Origin: Clostridium estertheticum
GTDB lineage: Bacteria > Bacillota > Clostridia > Clostridiales > Clostridiaceae
Length of the DNA stretch: 64,000 nucleotides
Reading direction: 5' to 3'
NCBI RefSeq assembly: GCF_026650985.1
Contig: NZ_CP086240.1
Span: 1 to 64,000, forward strand
Below are positions 24,749-33,437 of the stretch, piece by piece (positions within the stretch are counted from its first letter, which is position 1; each line of letters opens with the position of its first letter). Both the position numbers and the translations under genes were made by a program. The notes under the pieces were generated by a model, which worked only from the letters and a program-made list of their open reading frames with translations, was not told the origin of the DNA and ran no database searches.

Positions 24749-25384
24749 CTATATATCGTATTCTTCCAAAGCTTTTCTAATAAGTATTTCAAAAATCTCT
24801 GTTTTCTTATAACCGGTTTTTATTGCTTCATTTTCAATCACTTCGACAATATCGGAGTTAATTGCAAATGATGTGATTCTAGCCTTTTTTTCTTTTTGAC
24901 TTATTTTTATATTCAATTGTTTCGTTTCTTTATTATACATATTGCCTAGTAATGTACTTACAACGCTATTTTCATTTTCGCCAGATAACAAAACCATTTT
25001 ATTTAATGTTTTAGAAAGCTCCATTGAAATATATACACCCATAGTTTTTTTATTTATCTTTTCTTTTTTTATAATTTTCTTTTTCTTTGTATTTTCTTCA
25101 TTTTTAGATTCAACCTCATTACGATCATCGTAGGTCAATGATTTGTTGACAGAAACTTTATCGATAATTATTTCTTTTTCTTCTTCTATTGAAGTTGAAT
25201 TTGGATTAAAAGGAATAAAATTTGCTTTAGCATCTAATAGGGTAGTCTCCAACTTCCCTATATTTTTCATAATTCTGTTGACTACAGCATCCTCCATATC
25301 TTTGCCAGACTCTATATAATTTTTAAATTTAATAATTTCACCATCTCTTTTGCTTGATATATCTCTAATATCATCGTTATTCAT
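24749..25384 (-). CDS. Partner protein of ParA module 2 (ParB-like)
   Basis: 211 aa. Acidic N-terminus, then a Lys-rich linker (about 100-115, NTKKKKIIKKEKINKK). Two similar helical segments follow: MGVYISMELSKTLNKMVLLSGENENSVVSTLL, and a C-terminal FAINSDIVEVIENEAIKTGYKKTEIFEILIRKAL that looks like a ribbon-helix-helix. It starts 14 bp after the parA stop in the same operon. It presumably binds the centromere, probably the repeats upstream of parA. Confidence 0.65.
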   Translation of the reverse strand: MNNDDIRDISSKRDGEIIKFKNYIESGKDMEDAVVNRIMKNIGKLETTLLDAKANFIPFNPNSTSIEEEKEIIIDKVSVNKSLTYDDRNEVESKNEENTKKKKIIKKEKINKKTMGVYISMELSKTLNKMVLLSGENENSVVSTLLGNMYNKETKQLNIKISQKEKKARITSFAINSDIVEVIENEAIKTGYKKTEIFEILIRKALEEYDI

Positions 25385-25397
25385 CCTATTTTTCCTC

Positions 25398-26222
25398 CTA
25401 GATTAATTCTTCATTTATTTTTTCTAATATTTTTTGGGTTAAATCTCTTATCTCTATTTTGCCTCTATTATCCGAAGGGTAGTTTATAGCTGTATAGCCT
25501 TCATCGAGAGATTTTACATACAGACTTAATAGAGATATACCTTTATCTATAAAATCATCTAAGAGCACAGTTTGTAGGTTTTCTTTTACCTTTTGATTAT
25601 TAGTTTTTTGTCTATTGTCTACTTTAGATAAGAAAACATAATGTAGTAGTGGAGTTTCTCTCTTTTTGTTTACTTTATTTACTTGTTTTAATAAATTTCT
25701 AAGTCCGACTCTAGAAAATAATTGTGTTTCCATTGGAGATAAAACAATGTCTGCTGCGAAAAGTGCATTGTATACATTGCGGTCTTTGGTGGGTGCACAG
25801 TCTATAACAATAAAATCATATTCGCTTTTTATAGGAGCAATCTTTTCTTTCATTATTCTTGTATTATCCATTTCATTACTAATAGCATCTGGTGTATCGG
25901 AATGATCGTCAGTTGCTGGTATCAGAAAGATATTTTCAAATTTTGTGTTAATTACACAATCTTTTGCAAGTACATCTTCATCTGTCATTAAATTGAACAT
26001 TGTATTTTCAGTAGTTTCAGATATTTCATCCTCAGATTTTCCTGTTAAAGTAAGTGTAGCATTTGATTGACCATCATTATCTATTGCCAAACATCTATAA
26101 GGTGTTCCGTCTTCCTTTTTGAAATCTGTTACTAAAGAATGTAACAAATTTATTGCGAATGTTGACTTACCTATACCACCTTTATTATTATAAATAGCAA
26201 TGACAATAACATCTTTTTTCAT
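25398..26222 (-). CDS. parA: ParA-type partition ATPase (module 2)
   Basis: 274 aa. Deviant Walker A NNKGGIGKST (signature Lys-14, Lys-19), LAIDNDGQSNAT as A' motif, and Walker B DFIVIDCAPTKD. Clearly a different lineage from the other two ParA proteins. First gene of the parAB operon, downstream of an extremely AT-rich repeat region at 26223-26600. Confidence 0.9.
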   Translation of the reverse strand: MKKDVIVIAIYNNKGGIGKSTFAINLLHSLVTDFKKEDGTPYRCLAIDNDGQSNATLTLTGKSEDEISETTENTMFNLMTDEDVLAKDCVINTKFENIFLIPATDDHSDTPDAISNEMDNTRIMKEKIAPIKSEYDFIVIDCAPTKDRNVYNALFAADIVLSPMETQLFSRVGLRNLLKQVNKVNKKRETPLLHYVFLSKVDNRQKTNNQKVKENLQTVLLDDFIDKGISLLSLYVKSLDEGYTAINYPSDNRGKIEIRDLTQKILEKINEELI

Positions 26223-26600
26223 TTATTTACGGCCTCCAAGTATTTATTCTATTTGTTTATGTATATATATATTAATTAATAAAATTATATATTATATATT
26301 ATTATAAGTAAACAAAGATTTTAATATTTTTATATAGAAGTTTTAATATTAAATTATGAAAATGTTTATATAAAATGATATTATGTATCGATTATATTTC
26401 ATATAATGTTTGTATATAATGATAGTTATGTTTTATTTTTTTTGAAAAACTTAATAAAAGTATATAATATTATTGGAATTATTTTTTATATATAAAAATA
26501 TTAATATAATTACATAATGATTTTAATATAATTACATAATGATTTTAATAAATATATTAGTATATATTTATTAAAAATTGATGTATATGAAATGTTATGT
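26223..26600. other. Very AT-rich region upstream of ParA module 2, candidate centromere
   Basis: Almost pure A/T, with a 22-bp tandem duplication TTAATATAATTACATAATGA.. at 26501-26522 and 26523-26544, and palindromic TATATTAATTAATA near 26270. This position and composition are usual for the combined promoter and centromere of small ParA operons. No gene. Confidence 0.45.
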
Positions 26601-26611
26601 TAATTAGAAAA

Positions 26612-26745
26612 GGGGGTAGCATGAGCAAAAATGATATTTCGTACGTTAAGAAAATTAAAACCCCATAAATGTAAATATTTCACTCGTTAAGTAACTGTAA
26701 TAATAGTATAATTAAATAAATGTTTTGTGTCGCAGCAGTAAAAAA
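26612..26745. repeat. Dispersed repeat C, copy 2
   Basis: GGGGGTAGCATGAGCAAAAA through TTTTGTGTCGCAGCAGTA; matches 12532-12660 nearly throughout. Like copy 1 it immediately precedes a small membrane/exported protein gene. Confidence 0.65.
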
Positions 26746-26787
26746 TGTTGACGTAAAGATTCTGTTTTATTTAGAGGAGGTGTGACC

Positions 26788-27156
26788 ATGAAAAATATTA
26801 ATACATATAAAAAAATATCGATAATATGTTATGGCTTTTCTGTCTTAATTTTTTTTATAATTTATCTTTTAGGAATATTCTCTCCGCCAGGATACGAAAT
26901 AGGTTATTTTCTATTCTTTTTTTATACTATAATGCCTATAACTACTTTAGTTAGTTCCCTTATTATTAGCATAAAAAAGGGTTATCTATTTTGGCTTTAT
27001 CCTGTATTTGTTGGTCTTTTAGGTATACTAATTCCATTTTTATTAACTAAATCATTTGAATGGATGGGCTCATTTTTCGCTTTTTTCCCCGCATTGATTG
27101 GACTCGTACTAGGCTTGATTATAAGTTTTATAATAAAAAAATATAAAACAAAATAA
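26788..27156 (+). CDS. Hypothetical membrane protein, 122 aa
   Basis: Start at ATG 26788 with GAGGAGGTG upstream. Four hydrophobic helices with short loops (SPPGYEIGY, KKGYLFW) and a basic end. Unknown family. Sits between repeat C and the right arm of the 731-bp inverted repeat, so it is part of the bounded segment. Confidence 0.6.
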   Translation: MKNINTYKKISIICYGFSVLIFFIIYLLGIFSPPGYEIGYFLFFFYTIMPITTLVSSLIISIKKGYLFWLYPVFVGLLGILIPFLLTKSFEWMGSFFAFFPALIGLVLGLIISFIIKKYKTK

Positions 27157-27255
27157 AAAGTCAATTTAGTACGCTTCTTTCATTTATGTCGACATAAGGA
27201 ACCCCCATATCATTAGATGTGGGGATTTAGTATATTAAAGAGGGGAGCAATGACT

Positions 27256-27384
27256 ATGAATTGGAATGTAGTTGTAGTTGGTGAGTTAACTTCAAAAGGA
27301 TTATTATCTATAGTCATAATTACGTGTATGATCTCATTGCCAAGCATTCAAAGTTTTATCATAAAGCTAAGGGGGAGAAAATAA
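27256..27384 (+). CDS. 42-aa hydrophobic peptide, copy 2
   Basis: Identical to the ORF at 23562-23690. GGGGAG lies 8 bp upstream of the ATG and an H1 hairpin at 27201-27225. One predicted transmembrane helix and a KLRGRK tail. Confidence 0.5.
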   Translation: MNWNVVVVGELTSKGLLSIVIITCMISLPSIQSFIIKLRGRK

Positions 27385-27467
27385 ATATTTAATAAAGAAG
27401 TATTGCATGTATTGTGGTTATGTTAGTTATAAATCTACAATTCTGAACTCTTTGTGAACCCCTATGA

Positions 27468-27909
27468 CTACAGTTCTTCGTTCTTTTCTATGTATATATA
27501 CTGATCTGTAAGCCATAGTAAGTATCCTTCTTCACGATTAATGGCGTGATTTAATATTAGATAATGCCCATAGTTTAATTCTTTCTCTTTTTGCGAAGCA
27601 AAAATAGTCTGCATCCTAAATTTTAAATGTTCCAATTTCTCTTGGTGCAACATTATTTGTTCCTCGAACATCTTTTCTAATTTTCCGTCTTTTTTATCAT
27701 CAATAAAGTACAACTTTAAAATGAACTCATCCTTAGTTGCCAATAACTCTGGTGTAGGAACGAAAATCCACTCATTTAGTTTTGCTTTTCCATCATCCAT
27801 AAGGGTATAGTATTTTTTTTCAAGTTTATTTCCGACAATTTCTACTCGAAAACTAATCAATTTTTGTTCTTGTAATTTTCTCAGTTCAGGATATATCTGA
27901 CTATGATTA
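27468..27909 (-). pseudogene. 3' fragment of padR
   Basis: Encodes the C-terminal 145 or so residues of PadR, identical to residues 41-185 of the intact protein. The winged-helix start is missing because the inverted repeat ends at 27909. An ATG for a 130-aa ORF exists at 27860, but without ribosome-binding site or DNA-binding domain it is unlikely to act. Confidence 0.85.
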
Positions 27910-28012
27910 TTTATTAGGATTGTTAAATGAATAAAGTGTGAGCTCAGATATATCTCTTATCCTTGGAGCAAAACGAAATCCTAATAAATGTCTTAACCCA
28001 AATTTTTCAACT

Positions 28013-29260
28013 CTAAGTAAGATTATTCAAACTATCTTTTTCATAATCGTAGTTTATAAATTTCTTAAAAGATTTTACAAAGTAAAATGGAATTATTATA
28101 ATAACCACCAAAAATAAGGAAACTGAAATAATAACTCTAATTGAAATAAAACCAGCTAGTACACCGCCAAGCGCCATGGCAAAGGGGGTAAGTCCTTGAG
28201 TAGTCATACTCATAAAAGCCATTACTTTCCCTATCATTTCCCTAGGTGACGCAGCCTGTACTGTAGATAATAGAATTACATTTGCAATTGAATTAAATAA
28301 TCCGCCAATAAATAAGAATATATCCATAATCACAAAAACCGACTGATTTATTGCAATAATAATACTTATACTAAATATTACAATCGATATAATGAATAAT
28401 TTTAACTTTCTATGAGGTGGAATGGATTTAACAGATAAAAAAACGTACCCAGCCATAGCACCTCCCATAAAACATGCCATGGCAACACCGTATCTGACTG
28501 CTCCAAGAGAAGGAGTTCTTTGAAATAAGGGCAATAAAAGAATGAGTACAATGAATAGAAAAAAGTTTAGAACTGCTGCTATCAGTAATAGGTATCTTAA
28601 ACCTTTCAGCTTCCATATAAAATGAAAACCGTCACTCATGTCTTTCCAAACATTCTGCTTATTATAGTTTTCATTTTTAGGAATGTTCACAAAAAATAGT
28701 GAAACTCCAGAAAACAAATACGATAGACCGTTAAAAATAAATAAAAATGGTGCACCTAGTAGTTGAAAAAGGAATCCGCCAGCGACATTGCCAAGCATAT
28801 TCGATCCAGTGGAAGCAATTGATAACATAGCATTTGCATTTGATAATTTTGATGTAGAAACAATATCAGGTACTGAAGAATTAACTCCGGGACGGAATAC
28901 AGCTCCACAAATGCTCAGTATGATACCTGCTACAAATACCATCCAAACTGCTATTACTCCTGTAAAGGCGGCAGCCGAAACAAGCACAATACTTAGTCCT
29001 CTGATCATATCCATCAAAATCAATAAATATTTTCTGTTATGGCGATCAATTAATACACCGGCGAATGGCGATACTAATACACCTGGTAAAGTTGATGCAG
29101 CCATGAGCATACCCATCAGTGCAGTTGAACCGGTAACTGAAAGTACCCAGAAGCCTAACGATACACTGTAAGCTGCATCACCTAATGTTGAAACAAGTTG
29201 GCTTTGCCATAAAATAAAGAAACTGGATGTCCAAAGGTTTTCTTTCTTAGCTTGTAACAT
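28013..29260 (-). CDS. MFS efflux transporter (MefA-like)
   Basis: 415 aa from the ATG at 29260, chosen for AAGGAG 9 bp upstream; the ORF extends 30 codons further without a start signal. About 12 transmembrane helices. Family features are FFILWQSQLVSTLGDAAYSVSL at the start and the motif-A-like GVLIDRHNRKYLL. Related in pattern to MFS drug exporters of the macrolide-efflux type. The substrate cannot be told from sequence. No dedicated regulator adjacent. Confidence 0.85.
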   Translation of the reverse strand: MLQAKKENLWTSSFFILWQSQLVSTLGDAAYSVSLGFWVLSVTGSTALMGMLMAASTLPGVLVSPFAGVLIDRHNRKYLLILMDMIRGLSIVLVSAAAFTGVIAVWMVFVAGIILSICGAVFRPGVNSSVPDIVSTSKLSNANAMLSIASTGSNMLGNVAGGFLFQLLGAPFLFIFNGLSYLFSGVSLFFVNIPKNENYNKQNVWKDMSDGFHFIWKLKGLRYLLLIAAVLNFFLFIVLILLLPLFQRTPSLGAVRYGVAMACFMGGAMAGYVFLSVKSIPPHRKLKLFIISIVIFSISIIIAINQSVFVIMDIFLFIGGLFNSIANVILLSTVQAASPREMIGKVMAFMSMTTQGLTPFAMALGGVLAGFISIRVIISVSLFLVVIIIIPFYFVKSFKKFINYDYEKDSLNNLT

Positions 29261-29350
29261 GAAATCATTCTCCTTAATTCGTATTTTCCTATAGTTACTT
29301 ACTAAATTAGTTCTATGATTTTGTGTTTTTGAGGTGCTTTGTATCCTCAC

Positions 29351-29571
29351 ATTGAATAAGTGAGTTGCACATTGAACAATTATAATTTTTTGTTACCACA
29401 TTGAAAATATTTCCGTTTTCTTCAATTTCCCTTTCAACTGTGGATTCTACGGTATCTCTTAACATTTAATATTTACATAAATTCTAAAATCATTTTTAGT
29501 TCAGCATAAAATACAATCATATAACAATTTTCAAGTTAATTATACCATTATGTACCATAAATTACTGTTTT
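29351..29571. other. Upstream region of the MFS gene
   Basis: AT-rich, no gene. Includes TTAATTATACCATTATG at about 29536, reminiscent of the RNA-element promoters. Confidence 0.35.
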
Positions 29572-29616
29572 TTAGAGCTGGTGGATTATAAAATGTTTAT
29601 CCATTTTATGTCTTAG

Positions 29617-29784
29617 AGTGGGTTTTGTCGGAAATGTTGGCTCTACCCCTATAAGTACATTATTGATATTCAGGTTGAGACTTTTACTGGTCCACATAAT
29701 CCTCCTAGGGGTACAGAAACAATTACTATAAGCACTGATCCATATGGTACAAAAGTTAGTAATTATACTCATAAATCAAAATAG
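29617..29784 (+). pseudogene. 3' remnant of an unidentified gene
   Basis: An open frame without start, from just after a stop at 29614, encodes YKYIIDIQVETFTGPH and PRGTETITISTDPYGTKVSN before TAG at 29782-29784. The residue choice looks protein-like rather than random AT-rich translation. A minus-strand 66-codon ORF over the same bases is a shadow. Confidence 0.3.
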
Positions 29785-29829
29785 TCATTAATGAAATAAT
29801 ATTAGTGCAATTAGGGTAGTTTTGCCTAG

Positions 29830-30072
29830 CCCGCCAAAAGGATATATTAGAGCCAAAATATATTATTAATATGAATTTTAGGTGTTTTGAAAGTTACACA
29901 ATGTATTTGTGTAACTTCCACTTTCCTTATTTAGCAACGATTTTGAATATTTTATATGAAAAGCATAAATTGAATGTTACTTAATACTAATAATTGATAT
30001 TGTTATGTAACATAACTTCAACTTTGATCCTAACTCATAACCTTAAATATGCTAATATACCTTTTTGGCGGG
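29830..30072. mobile_element. 243-bp MITE-like element
   Basis: 21-bp terminal inverted repeats CCCGCCAAAAGGATATATTAG (29830-29850) and its near-complement at 30052-30072. The interior includes GTTACACAATGTATTTGTGTAAC, related to the H2 hairpins. No coding capacity. It ends 20 bp beyond the MFS stop on the minus strand. Confidence 0.55.
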
Positions 30073-30092
30073 TAAGGTAAAAACACCAATTT

Positions 30093-31298
30093 CTACATTT
30101 TATTAAAGTGTAGTTTGGCAGTAATAAAAATAAAGAAAACAATTCCCAAAGCAAGAACGGACCAAAGAATTTTATAACTTACTTGAGAAAGCAACCAACC
30201 GCTAAAAGCGGTACCTAATCCACCACCACTAAAAAGACATAACCCAATTAATCCTGCAGGGAGTCCTTTAGTTTCAGTTGATACCTCAAAAGCTATAGTT
30301 GCTAATGTAGATTGGATAAAAATATAACCAAAGCCTAAACTAATTGTTGATATCCATATAGCTTGCCAACATGAAAAAATTATTAAGAGAAAAGCTGAAC
30401 ATAAAGCTAAACATTCACCTATTATAATTATTTTTTTCTTCCCGAATTTTTGTCCTAGTTTACCAACTTGAGAACCCGCCAGCAGACATGCAAAACCATA
30501 GAACATTATTACAATTCCAGCCTGTAAATAATCTAATCCTGTAATCTCATGTAGAAAAGCACCCATATAGCTGTATAAACCAAGTAACAAAAAACCTGTT
30601 AATAGAGACAATGGGAAAATTATTTTCCCTTTTTCTGTAAATAAAATCTGTTTAACTTCTTTTAAAAAGTTATGGGATATATGTGTTGGGGAGTTATTTG
30701 GTAATTTGTGCAAGAAAAATATGGTGATAATTGATATTACAGCAAAAACAATGAATGCTATTCTCCAACTGTAGTATTTAGACAATGCGCCACCTAGTCC
30801 AGAACTTACACCTTGACCGAGGAAAACTATACCCATAAACTTTCCTATATAGATTTGACGATCAAAAATTGGAACTGTATCACCAATTAAGGCTAATGAT
30901 ACAGCAATAATACCAGCAGCAAAAAAGCCTGTAAATGCTCGCCAAATACACAACATCAGCAAGGAACTCGCAAAGGCACAACCAAAAGTACCTAAAGCAA
31001 GTCCACAGAGAATCCATTGGAGTATTTTGGTTTTACTCCAGCGATCACTTAAAAACCCATATATAGGTTGCATCATTCCATAAGGTATCATGTAGGATGT
31101 CAATATATTTCCTGCTTTAGAAACTGGCACACTGAACCCAGCTGCAATGGCAGGAAGTGAGGGAGAAATAAACCAGTTGTCAGCAGCAGAAATAAAACCT
31201 GCAAGACCTAATGTCAAAATTAATGTAGTATATTTTAAATATACATTATTTTTTTTGAATATAACTTGTGTTCCATTTTCAGTAAGTAAATGTTTCAT
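30093..31298 (-). CDS. MFS transporter (DHA1/YnfM-like)
   Basis: 401 aa, 12 transmembrane helices. Motif A-like PIYGFLSDRWSKTKIL between helices 2 and 3. The opening ADNWFISPSLPAIAAGFSVP, the GIVFLGQGVSSGLGG helix and symmetric halves are all typical of drug:H+ antiporters. Divergent from the MocR regulator gene 136 bp away, which probably controls it. The ATG at 31298 lacks a strong ribosome-binding site but fits the family start. Confidence 0.88.
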   Translation of the reverse strand: MKHLLTENGTQVIFKKNNVYLKYTTLILTLGLAGFISAADNWFISPSLPAIAAGFSVPVSKAGNILTSYMIPYGMMQPIYGFLSDRWSKTKILQWILCGLALGTFGCAFASSLLMLCIWRAFTGFFAAGIIAVSLALIGDTVPIFDRQIYIGKFMGIVFLGQGVSSGLGGALSKYYSWRIAFIVFAVISIITIFFLHKLPNNSPTHISHNFLKEVKQILFTEKGKIIFPLSLLTGFLLLGLYSYMGAFLHEITGLDYLQAGIVIMFYGFACLLAGSQVGKLGQKFGKKKIIIIGECLALCSAFLLIIFSCWQAIWISTISLGFGYIFIQSTLATIAFEVSTETKGLPAGLIGLCLFSGGGLGTAFSGWLLSQVSYKILWSVLALGIVFFIFITAKLHFNKM

Positions 31299-31433
31299 GT
31301 TAAATACTCATCGCCTTTTAAAAAAATTATAGTATTTTGTAGTATAGTGAAAGTATATAAAAATTGCATAGTTTAAGCAAGAATAGAAATTTTAATGTGG
31401 GCTGGTACAGATATTCAGAAAGAAGGTGTTTTG

Positions 31434-32759
31434 ATGAAATATGAAACTATTTTAAGATATATAAAAAGTGAAATATTAATGAAAAAGATTAATGCAGGTG
31501 AAAAGTTACCATCAATAAGAAGTATATGTAAGAAATTTCAATGTAGCAAAATAACGGTTGTTAAGGTATATGATTTGTTAGAAAAGGAGCATATAGTGTA
31601 CTCAATACCTAAAAGTGGGCACTATCTTATTGAAAACAGTTTAAATCCAAATAATAACATTTCAAATAAAAATATAGATTTTTCTACATCTATACTTGAT
31701 ACACGTATTTTACCTTATGAAGACTTTCAGCATTGTTTAAATCAAGCAATGGAATTATATAAGAAGAAATTTATTTCTAATTCCAGTACACAAGGACTTG
31801 AAACTTTAATCAATGTGATAGCAAAACAACTTCAAGATTATCAAGTGTTTACTAATAAACAAAATATTTTCATAACCTCAGGTTCACAACAAGCTATCAA
31901 TATATTAACAATGATGCATTTCCCAAATGGTGGAGAAAATGTGCTTATAGAACAACCAACATATTATGGAGTTATTAAATCACTAGAGCTTAATAATATA
32001 AATACCATAGGCATTAAAAGAAACTTAGATGGAATAGACTTTAATGAACTTGAAAAGATATTTAAGTGTAATAATGTTAAATTTTTTTATATCATTCCAA
32101 GATTTCACAATCCTACGGGTTTTTCATATTCCAATAATGATAAGAGAAAAATATTAGAGCTAGCTGAAAAATATAATGTTTATATAGTTGAGGATGACTA
32201 TCTTGCTGATTTAGAAGTTGATAAAAAATCAGATCCAATATATTCGTTAGATTCATCATCTAGGGTAATATATTTAAAAAGTTATTCAAAGATAGTATTG
32301 CAAGGATTAAGAGTTTCAGCCGTTGTGCTTCCAAAAGTGCTATTAAAAACTTTCGAAGAATATAAAAAATGGAATGATTTGCACACATCTTTAATTTCAC
32401 AGGGCGCTTTAGAAATTTATATAAAAAATGGTATGTTTAATGAACATATAAAAAAACTTAAAGAGGTATATTCTGAAAGGATGAGTTATCTTAATATACT
32501 AACAAAAAGTTTAAATAGGGCTGATATAATATGGCATGTTCCTAATTCGGGTTTTTTTGCGAGCTTTGAAATTACTAATAATGTACGTGCCAAAGATATT
32601 ATCAAAAGATTAAACATAAAAAATGTATTATTTAAATATCCAAAGACATTTTACCTAAATAATTGTATAGATGAAAATTTAATAAGATTAAGTATAAGCA
32701 GTGTAAATACTAATGAAATTAAAAGGGGAATATTTATGCTTTTGAAGGAAATGTATTAA
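31434..32759 (+). CDS. MocR/PdxR-type regulator (GntR HTH + aminotransferase domain)
   Basis: 441 aa from ATG 31434 (GAAGGTG upstream). GntR winged helix at 1-65 (INAGEKLPSIRSICKKFQCSKITVVKVYDLLEKEHIVYSI). Fold-type I aminotransferase domain follows, with HNPTG (225-229), DDY (254-256) and the PLP Schiff-base Lys-286 in LKSYSK. Such proteins are PLP-sensing transcription factors. Its divergent position suggests control of the MFS exporter. Confidence 0.92.
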   Translation: MKYETILRYIKSEILMKKINAGEKLPSIRSICKKFQCSKITVVKVYDLLEKEHIVYSIPKSGHYLIENSLNPNNNISNKNIDFSTSILDTRILPYEDFQHCLNQAMELYKKKFISNSSTQGLETLINVIAKQLQDYQVFTNKQNIFITSGSQQAINILTMMHFPNGGENVLIEQPTYYGVIKSLELNNINTIGIKRNLDGIDFNELEKIFKCNNVKFFYIIPRFHNPTGFSYSNNDKRKILELAEKYNVYIVEDDYLADLEVDKKSDPIYSLDSSSRVIYLKSYSKIVLQGLRVSAVVLPKVLLKTFEEYKKWNDLHTSLISQGALEIYIKNGMFNEHIKKLKEVYSERMSYLNILTKSLNRADIIWHVPNSGFFASFEITNNVRAKDIIKRLNIKNVLFKYPKTFYLNNCIDENLIRLSISSVNTNEIKRGIFMLLKEMY

Positions 32760-32762
32760 TAT

Positions 32763-32839
32763 GGGTATTTTTGCTCATCCCCCCGAAAAGGTGGAATAGG
32801 CAAATCACTAATTCGATAATCTACGAAATATAGCCATTC
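32763..32839. repeat. 78-bp dispersed repeat, copy 1
   Basis: GGGTATTTTTGCTCATCCCC through AAATATAGCCATTC. The same sequence is at 39547-39623 next to an H2 hairpin. Contains a C-run and an inverted GGGTAT..CCC start. Function unknown. Confidence 0.65.
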
Positions 32840-32869
32840 CAAAACATACTAAATTTAGTGAATTAGCAT

Positions 32870-33165
32870 CCATGTTTTTAGAAAGAAAAGCCACAAGCTC
32901 CGTTGTAATTTCCGTTAATTCGTAAGGTGTGCAATCTTCTAATTTTTTCATATAAAATTGATAAGAATTGGTATTTTACTAAATCATTGCTTAATACAAC
33001 AATGGTAATATCGTCATCAATATATTTCTCAAAATGAGAAGCGTAACCATTTGGAATGTCCCCACCATGGCATATACTTTTACAATCAAAATGTTTTTTT
33101 ACAAACAATCCATATCCATATTTTACATATTTGCCGTCATAGTAAATTTCATACGCATGTCATAC
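32870..33165 (-). pseudogene. Fragment of a beta-lactamase-like serine hydrolase
   Basis: The minus strand encodes YEIYYDGKYVKYGYGLFVKK, then ICHGGDIPNGYASHFEKYIDDDITIVVLSND, the C-terminal part of class C beta-lactamase/D-peptidase-like proteins (YGYG and HGG motifs). The catalytic SxxK half is absent and the end is altered. Confidence 0.6.
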
Positions 33166-33301
33166 TCTTTCCCCTATATATTAAAATAACCTTTACGTTA
33201 TGTTTAATTGCAAATTTGTCATGAAACATACATTTAATCATACCATAATTACCATAAATTAAGTATATCTATAAATCTTTTAAATGGGTAACAGCCTCAA
33301 T

Positions 33302-33397
33302 CTGAATGTAACTCAATTGGTATTGTGTTACATTCAGAATATCAATAAGCACTTAAAGCAAGTTTCCCAATATCATTAGATAGGAGGAACTTGTGAC
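33302..33397. repeat. H2/H1 paired-hairpin element
   Basis: H2 GAATGTAACTCAATT...AATTG-type stem at 33302-33336, linker AATATCAATAAGCACTTAA, then H1 at 33364-33397. Same order and linker as the copies at 44.0 kb and, reversed, 39.4 kb. Confidence 0.65.
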
Positions 33398-33437
33398 GAC
33401 TTACAAGAATATTTCGAAGTAATGAAGTTTCCCTTAG

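Larger units (their letters stand above)
27179..27909. repeat. 731-bp inverted repeat, right arm
   Basis: Reverse complement of 23037-23767. Contains the second 42-aa ORF and a padR 3' fragment. Together the arms enclose about 3.4 kb with the CGGC gene, RNA element A1, partition module 2 and a membrane protein. Confidence 0.9.

Noticed and set aside
29572-29772. 66-aa minus-strand ORF
   Set aside because: Covers the reverse of a more protein-like remnant on the plus strand; no start signal.
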